Source of the DNA: Thermocatellispora tengchongensis
GTDB taxonomy: Bacteria; Actinomycetota; Actinomycetes; Streptosporangiales; Streptosporangiaceae
Length of the DNA: 64,000 nucleotides
Reading direction: 5' to 3'
Assembly: GCF_014202315.1 (NCBI RefSeq)
Contig: NZ_JACHGN010000004.1
Coordinates: forward strand, 372,001-436,000
Shown piece after piece: positions 61,379-64,000 of the stretch. Position numbers and translations under genes: made by a program. Numbering within the stretch: the first letter of the stretch is position 1; every line of letters starts with the position of its first letter. Under the pieces are notes generated by a model. That model saw only the letters and a program-made list of their open reading frames with translations. It was not told where the DNA came from and searched no databases.

Positions 61379-62266
61379 ATGACCAGCCCATCCGCGACCG
61401 GCCCATCCGCGATCACGTCCACCGTCGCCCACGCGACCTCCCGCGACGGCACCCCCATCGGCTACCGGGTCCTGGGGCGCGGCCCCGGCCTGGTGGCGCT
61501 GCACGGCGCGATGCAGTCGTCCTACAGCCACGTCCAGCTCGCCGAGGAGCTGGCGGGCGACTTCACCGTCTACCTGCCCGACCGGCGGGGGCGCGGCCTG
61601 AGCGGGCCGTGGCGCGAGGACCACGGCATGCGTACCGAGGTCGAGGACCTCGCCGCCGTGCTCGCGGCCACCGGCGCCCGCGACGTGCTCGGGGTCAGCT
61701 CCGGCGCACTGATCACGCTGCGGGCGGCGCTCACCCTGCCGGGCGCGATCCGCAGGGCGGCGATCTTCGAGCCGCCGCTGTTCACCGACGGCCCGGCCCC
61801 CACCGACTGGCTGCGCCGGCACGACCGCGAGATGGCCGCGGGCAAGGTGGCGGCGGCGCTGGTCAGCGGGATGCTCGGCGCGCAGATGGGCCCGCCGGCG
61901 CTCGCGTACGTGCCGCGGCCGGTGCTGGTCCTGCTGACACGCCTGATGATGCGCCGCACCGGCGGCGGGGAGGCGCCCTCCTTCCAGGAGCTGGCGCCGA
62001 CCCTGCATTACGACGGCGAGCTGGTCGTGGAGATGGCGCGCACGCAGGAGGCGTACCGGGCGATCGAGGCGGACGTGCTGCTGCTCAAGGGCAGCAGGAG
62101 CCCGCAATACCTGCGTGACGCGGTGGACGCGCTGGCCCGGGTGCTGCCGCGGGCACGGCTGGTGGAGCTGCCCGGACTGCACCACGGAGCCACGGGCAAC
62201 CGCGACCAGGGCGGCCGTCCGCACGTCGTGGCCCGCGAGCTGCGCCGCTTCCTGACCGGCGCCTGA
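61379..62266 (+). CDS. alpha/beta hydrolase
   Basis: The 295-residue protein has the nucleophile elbow GVSSGALITL (G-x-S-x-G), an oxyanion segment LVALHGAMQSSYSHV, PDRRGRGLSGPW near the strand-4 loop and a C-terminal LPGLHHGATG with the catalytic His. The acid residue is probably the Asp of IEADVLLLKG-region loops. It resembles small esterases of actinomycetes; the substrate is unknown. GGGGAG lies 9 nt before the ATG. It converges on iscS with a 9-bp gap. Confidence 0.88.
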   Translation: MTSPSATGPSAITSTVAHATSRDGTPIGYRVLGRGPGLVALHGAMQSSYSHVQLAEELAGDFTVYLPDRRGRGLSGPWREDHGMRTEVEDLAAVLAATGARDVLGVSSGALITLRAALTLPGAIRRAAIFEPPLFTDGPAPTDWLRRHDREMAAGKVAAALVSGMLGAQMGPPALAYVPRPVLVLLTRLMMRRTGGGEAPSFQELAPTLHYDGELVVEMARTQEAYRAIEADVLLLKGSRSPQYLRDAVDALARVLPRARLVELPGLHHGATGNRDQGGRPHVVARELRRFLTGA

Positions 62267-62275
62267 GCCCTCGGC

Positions 62276-63442
62276 TCAGGTGAGCCCCGCCCGGCGGGCA
62301 CGTTCCACAACCGGCGCGATCACTTCCACCACCCGGTCCACGTCGGCCTGGGTGGAGGTGTGGCCGAGGCTGAACCGGAGCGACCCCCGGGCGGCGGCCG
62401 GGTCGGCGCCCATGGCCAGCAGCACGTGCGAGGGCTGGGCGACCCCGGCCGAGCAGGCCGACCCGGTCGAGCACTCCACGCCCTTGGCGTCGAGCAGCAT
62501 CAGCAGCGCGTCGCCCTCGCAGCCGGGGAAGGCGAAGTGCGCGTTCCCCGGCAGCCGGTCGGCGAGATCGCCGTTGACGACGACGTCGGGCACGGCCTCG
62601 CGTACGCGCCGGATCAGGTCGTCGCGCAGCTCGGTCAGGTGCTTGGCCAGCGCCTCCTGCCGGGCCACGGCATGGGTGACCGCGGCGGCCAGCCCGGCGA
62701 CGGCGGGGGCGTCGATCGTGCCGGAGCGCACCTCGCGCTCCTGCCCGCCGCCGTGCAGCACGGGCACGGGCTCCAGTCCCCGGCCGAGCAGCAGCGCGCC
62801 CACCCCCATCGGCCCGCCGACCTTGTGCCCGGACAGCGTGAGCGCGTCCACCCCCGCACCGGAGAAGGACACCGGGAGCTGCCCGATCGCCTGCACCGCG
62901 TCGGTGTGGAACGGAATGCCGTGGTCGTGGGCGATGGCCGCGAGCACCCGGATCGGCTGCACGGTGCCGACCTCGTTGTTGGCCCACATCACGCTGACCA
63001 GCGCCACGCTGCCGGGATCGCGCTCGATCGCCTCCCGGAGCGTGTCGGGGCGTACGCGGCCGAACTCGTCCACCGGCAGCAGCTCGACCTGGGCGCCCTG
63101 GTTGTCGGCCAGCCAGTGGGCGGGGTCGAGCACGGCGTGGTGCTCGACGGAGCTGACCAGCACCCGTGTCGCGCCCGCGGCCCGGCGCGCCCAGTACAGG
63201 CCCTTGATGGCGAGATTGTCCGCCTCGGTGCCGCCCGCGGTGAAGACGACCTCGCTCGGCCGCGCGCCCAACGCGGCGGCCACCGCCTCGCGCGACTCCT
63301 CGACCACCCTGCGCGTACGGCGGCCCGAGGCGTGCAGCGAGGACGCGTTGCCCGGCCGGGCGAACTGGGCCGTCATGGCCTCGATCGCCTCGGGGATCAT
63401 CGGCGTGGTCGCCGCATGATCGAGATAGGCCGGCTCTACCAC
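62276..63442 (-). CDS. iscS: cysteine desulfurase (IscS/NifS family)
   Basis: The 388-residue PLP enzyme starts at GTG 63442, 6 nt after [48 protein letters not shown], the PLP Lys in [15 protein letters not shown] and the persulfide Cys in [11 protein letters not shown] are all present. It removes sulfur from cysteine for Fe-S clusters and tRNA thiolation; the nearby mnmA is the likely acceptor path. The TetR gene is divergent. Confidence 0.95.
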   Translation of the reverse strand: MVEPAYLDHAATTPMIPEAIEAMTAQFARPGNASSLHASGRRTRRVVEESREAVAAALGARPSEVVFTAGGTEADNLAIKGLYWARRAAGATRVLVSSVEHHAVLDPAHWLADNQGAQVELLPVDEFGRVRPDTLREAIERDPGSVALVSVMWANNEVGTVQPIRVLAAIAHDHGIPFHTDAVQAIGQLPVSFSGAGVDALTLSGHKVGGPMGVGALLLGRGLEPVPVLHGGGQEREVRSGTIDAPAVAGLAAAVTHAVARQEALAKHLTELRDDLIRRVREAVPDVVVNGDLADRLPGNAHFAFPGCEGDALLMLLDAKGVECSTGSACSAGVAQPSHVLLAMGADPAAARGSLRFSLGHTSTQADVDRVVEVIAPVVERARRAGLT

Positions 63443-63559
63443 CGCATTCCCTCCAGCCCTCCGGCCGTCACGAGACCGCCGTGAAACATGTCCAGTAGCC
63501 GATATCGGACACGACTTTCCAAGGGTATCCGCGCCCCGGGGATTCCCCACTGCCGCCCT

Positions 63560-63588
63560 TTGCCACTGAACCGTCCGGACGGTACAGT
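63560..63588 (+). promoter_or_regulatory. promoter of the TetR gene, overlapped by its operator
   Basis: TTGCCA (63560-63565) and TACAGT (63583-63588) are exactly 17 bp apart. The perfect palindrome ACCGTCCGGACGGT (63570-63583) fills the spacer, and CTG/CAG arms extend it to 24 bp (63565-63588, one central-arm mismatch). This is a typical TetR autoregulatory site. Confidence 0.75.
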
Positions 63589-63595
63589 AAAAGGC

Positions 63596-64000
63596 ATGAG
63601 AAGGGACGAACTGCTCGACGCGGCCGAAAGCCTGCTCGCCGACCAGGGGGCGCACGCCCTCACCCTGGCGGCGGTGGCCGAGCGCGCCGGCGTCAGCAAG
63701 GGCGGCCTTCTCTACCACTTCAACAGCAAGGACGCCCTGGTCCGCGCCATGGTCGAACGGCTGATCGCCGACTTCGACGACCTGATGGCGACCCAGGACC
63801 ACGACACCTACACCAAACGCTACGTAGCCGCCACCTTCGCCGCCGTCCGCAGCGGCCGTTTGAGACGCTGGGCCGTCGTCACCGGCGCCGCCGGCGACCC
63901 CACCCTCCTGGCCCCCCTCCGCGAGGCCATGATCCGCTGGAACAGCGAGGGCCTGGACCAGGACGGCGACAGAATGACCGCCCAGGTGGTCCGCCTGGCC
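63596..64000 (+). CDS. TetR family regulator, N-terminal part (cut by window edge)
   Basis: The first 135 codons are present. The helix-turn-helix reads [40 protein letters not shown], typical of TetR/AcrR proteins; the ligand domain starts at about 60. AAAAGG lies just before the ATG. The palindrome in its own promoter indicates autorepression; TetR genes of this kind usually control an efflux transporter encoded next, which would lie beyond the window. Confidence 0.9.
   Translation, partial: MRRDELLDAAESLLADQGAHALTLAAVAERAGVSKGGLLYHFNSKDALVRAMVERLIADFDDLMATQDHDTYTKRYVAATFAAVRSGRLRRWAVVTGAAGDPTLLAPLREAMIRWNSEGLDQDGDRMTAQVVRLA

Overview
The window is high-GC DNA with frequent GTG starts, 1-4 nt start/stop overlaps and typical actinomycete families (DUF1707-FHA, DUF397/Scr1-type regulators, PadR, actinobacterial ilvBNC, gatCAB). 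It fits a filamentous actinomycete; the peptide/methyltransferase pairs at 37.7-40.9 kb and overall style suggest Streptosporangiaceae (Nonomuraea-like), which is inference only. From right to left the minus strand carries a conserved backbone: iscS, mnmA, a short MetE-like methionine synthase, ligA, a GGDEF-EAL protein, gatC-gatA-gatB, a second GGDEF-EAL protein, ilvB-ilvN-ilvC, serA, leuB, ilvE and cimA. From memory this is the order seen in Streptomyces coelicolor around SCO5486-SCO5529. Accessory genes are inserted between backbone genes.

Left part (1-24.8 kb): branched-chain amino-acid and serine synthesis. cimA (cut by the left edge) and ilvBNC are each preceded by a tiny leader peptide rich in Leu/Ile/Val codons, a stem-loop and an intrinsic terminator, i.e. 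ribosome-mediated attenuators. Between serA and ilvC lie accessory genes: an SseB-like protein, a methyltransferase, a PadR-controlled ABC exporter (padR-ATPase-permease, with a palindromic operator), a DUF1707-FHA protein, an MFS transporter, a DacB-type D,D-carboxypeptidase and a secreted CAP-domain protein.

Middle (24.8-43.6 kb): an accessory and partly decayed region. It holds a 2-hydroxyacid dehydrogenase, a lipoprotein sugar dehydrogenase flanked by oppositely oriented arrays of a degenerate ~42-bp repeat, a duplicated and decayed 3' end of the neighbouring VanW-type gene, a remnant of an ABC peptide permease, a CitA/DcuS-type two-component system divergent from a TctCBA transporter, and two tandem modules each made of a ~43-residue hydrophilic peptide and a PIMT-like methyltransferase. 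These modules look like imiditide (aspartimide RiPP) loci and share a promoter motif. A frameshifted TPR regulator and an XRE/DUF397 pair follow; the 5' end of the XRE gene is fused to a fragment of the nearby VOC gene.

Right part (43.6-64 kb): gatCAB, GGDEF-EAL, ligA, then an apparent three-gene insertion (short secreted Trp-rich peptide, caspase-STAND-WD40 protein with 14 beta-propeller blades, 135-aa partner) placed between ligA and the MetE-like gene. After it come an MBL-fold protein, mnmA, a hypothetical protein, a PadR regulator with an operator and an alpha/beta hydrolase, then iscS and a TetR gene whose promoter is overlapped by a palindrome. No tRNA, rRNA, CRISPR array, transposase or intact insertion sequence was seen.
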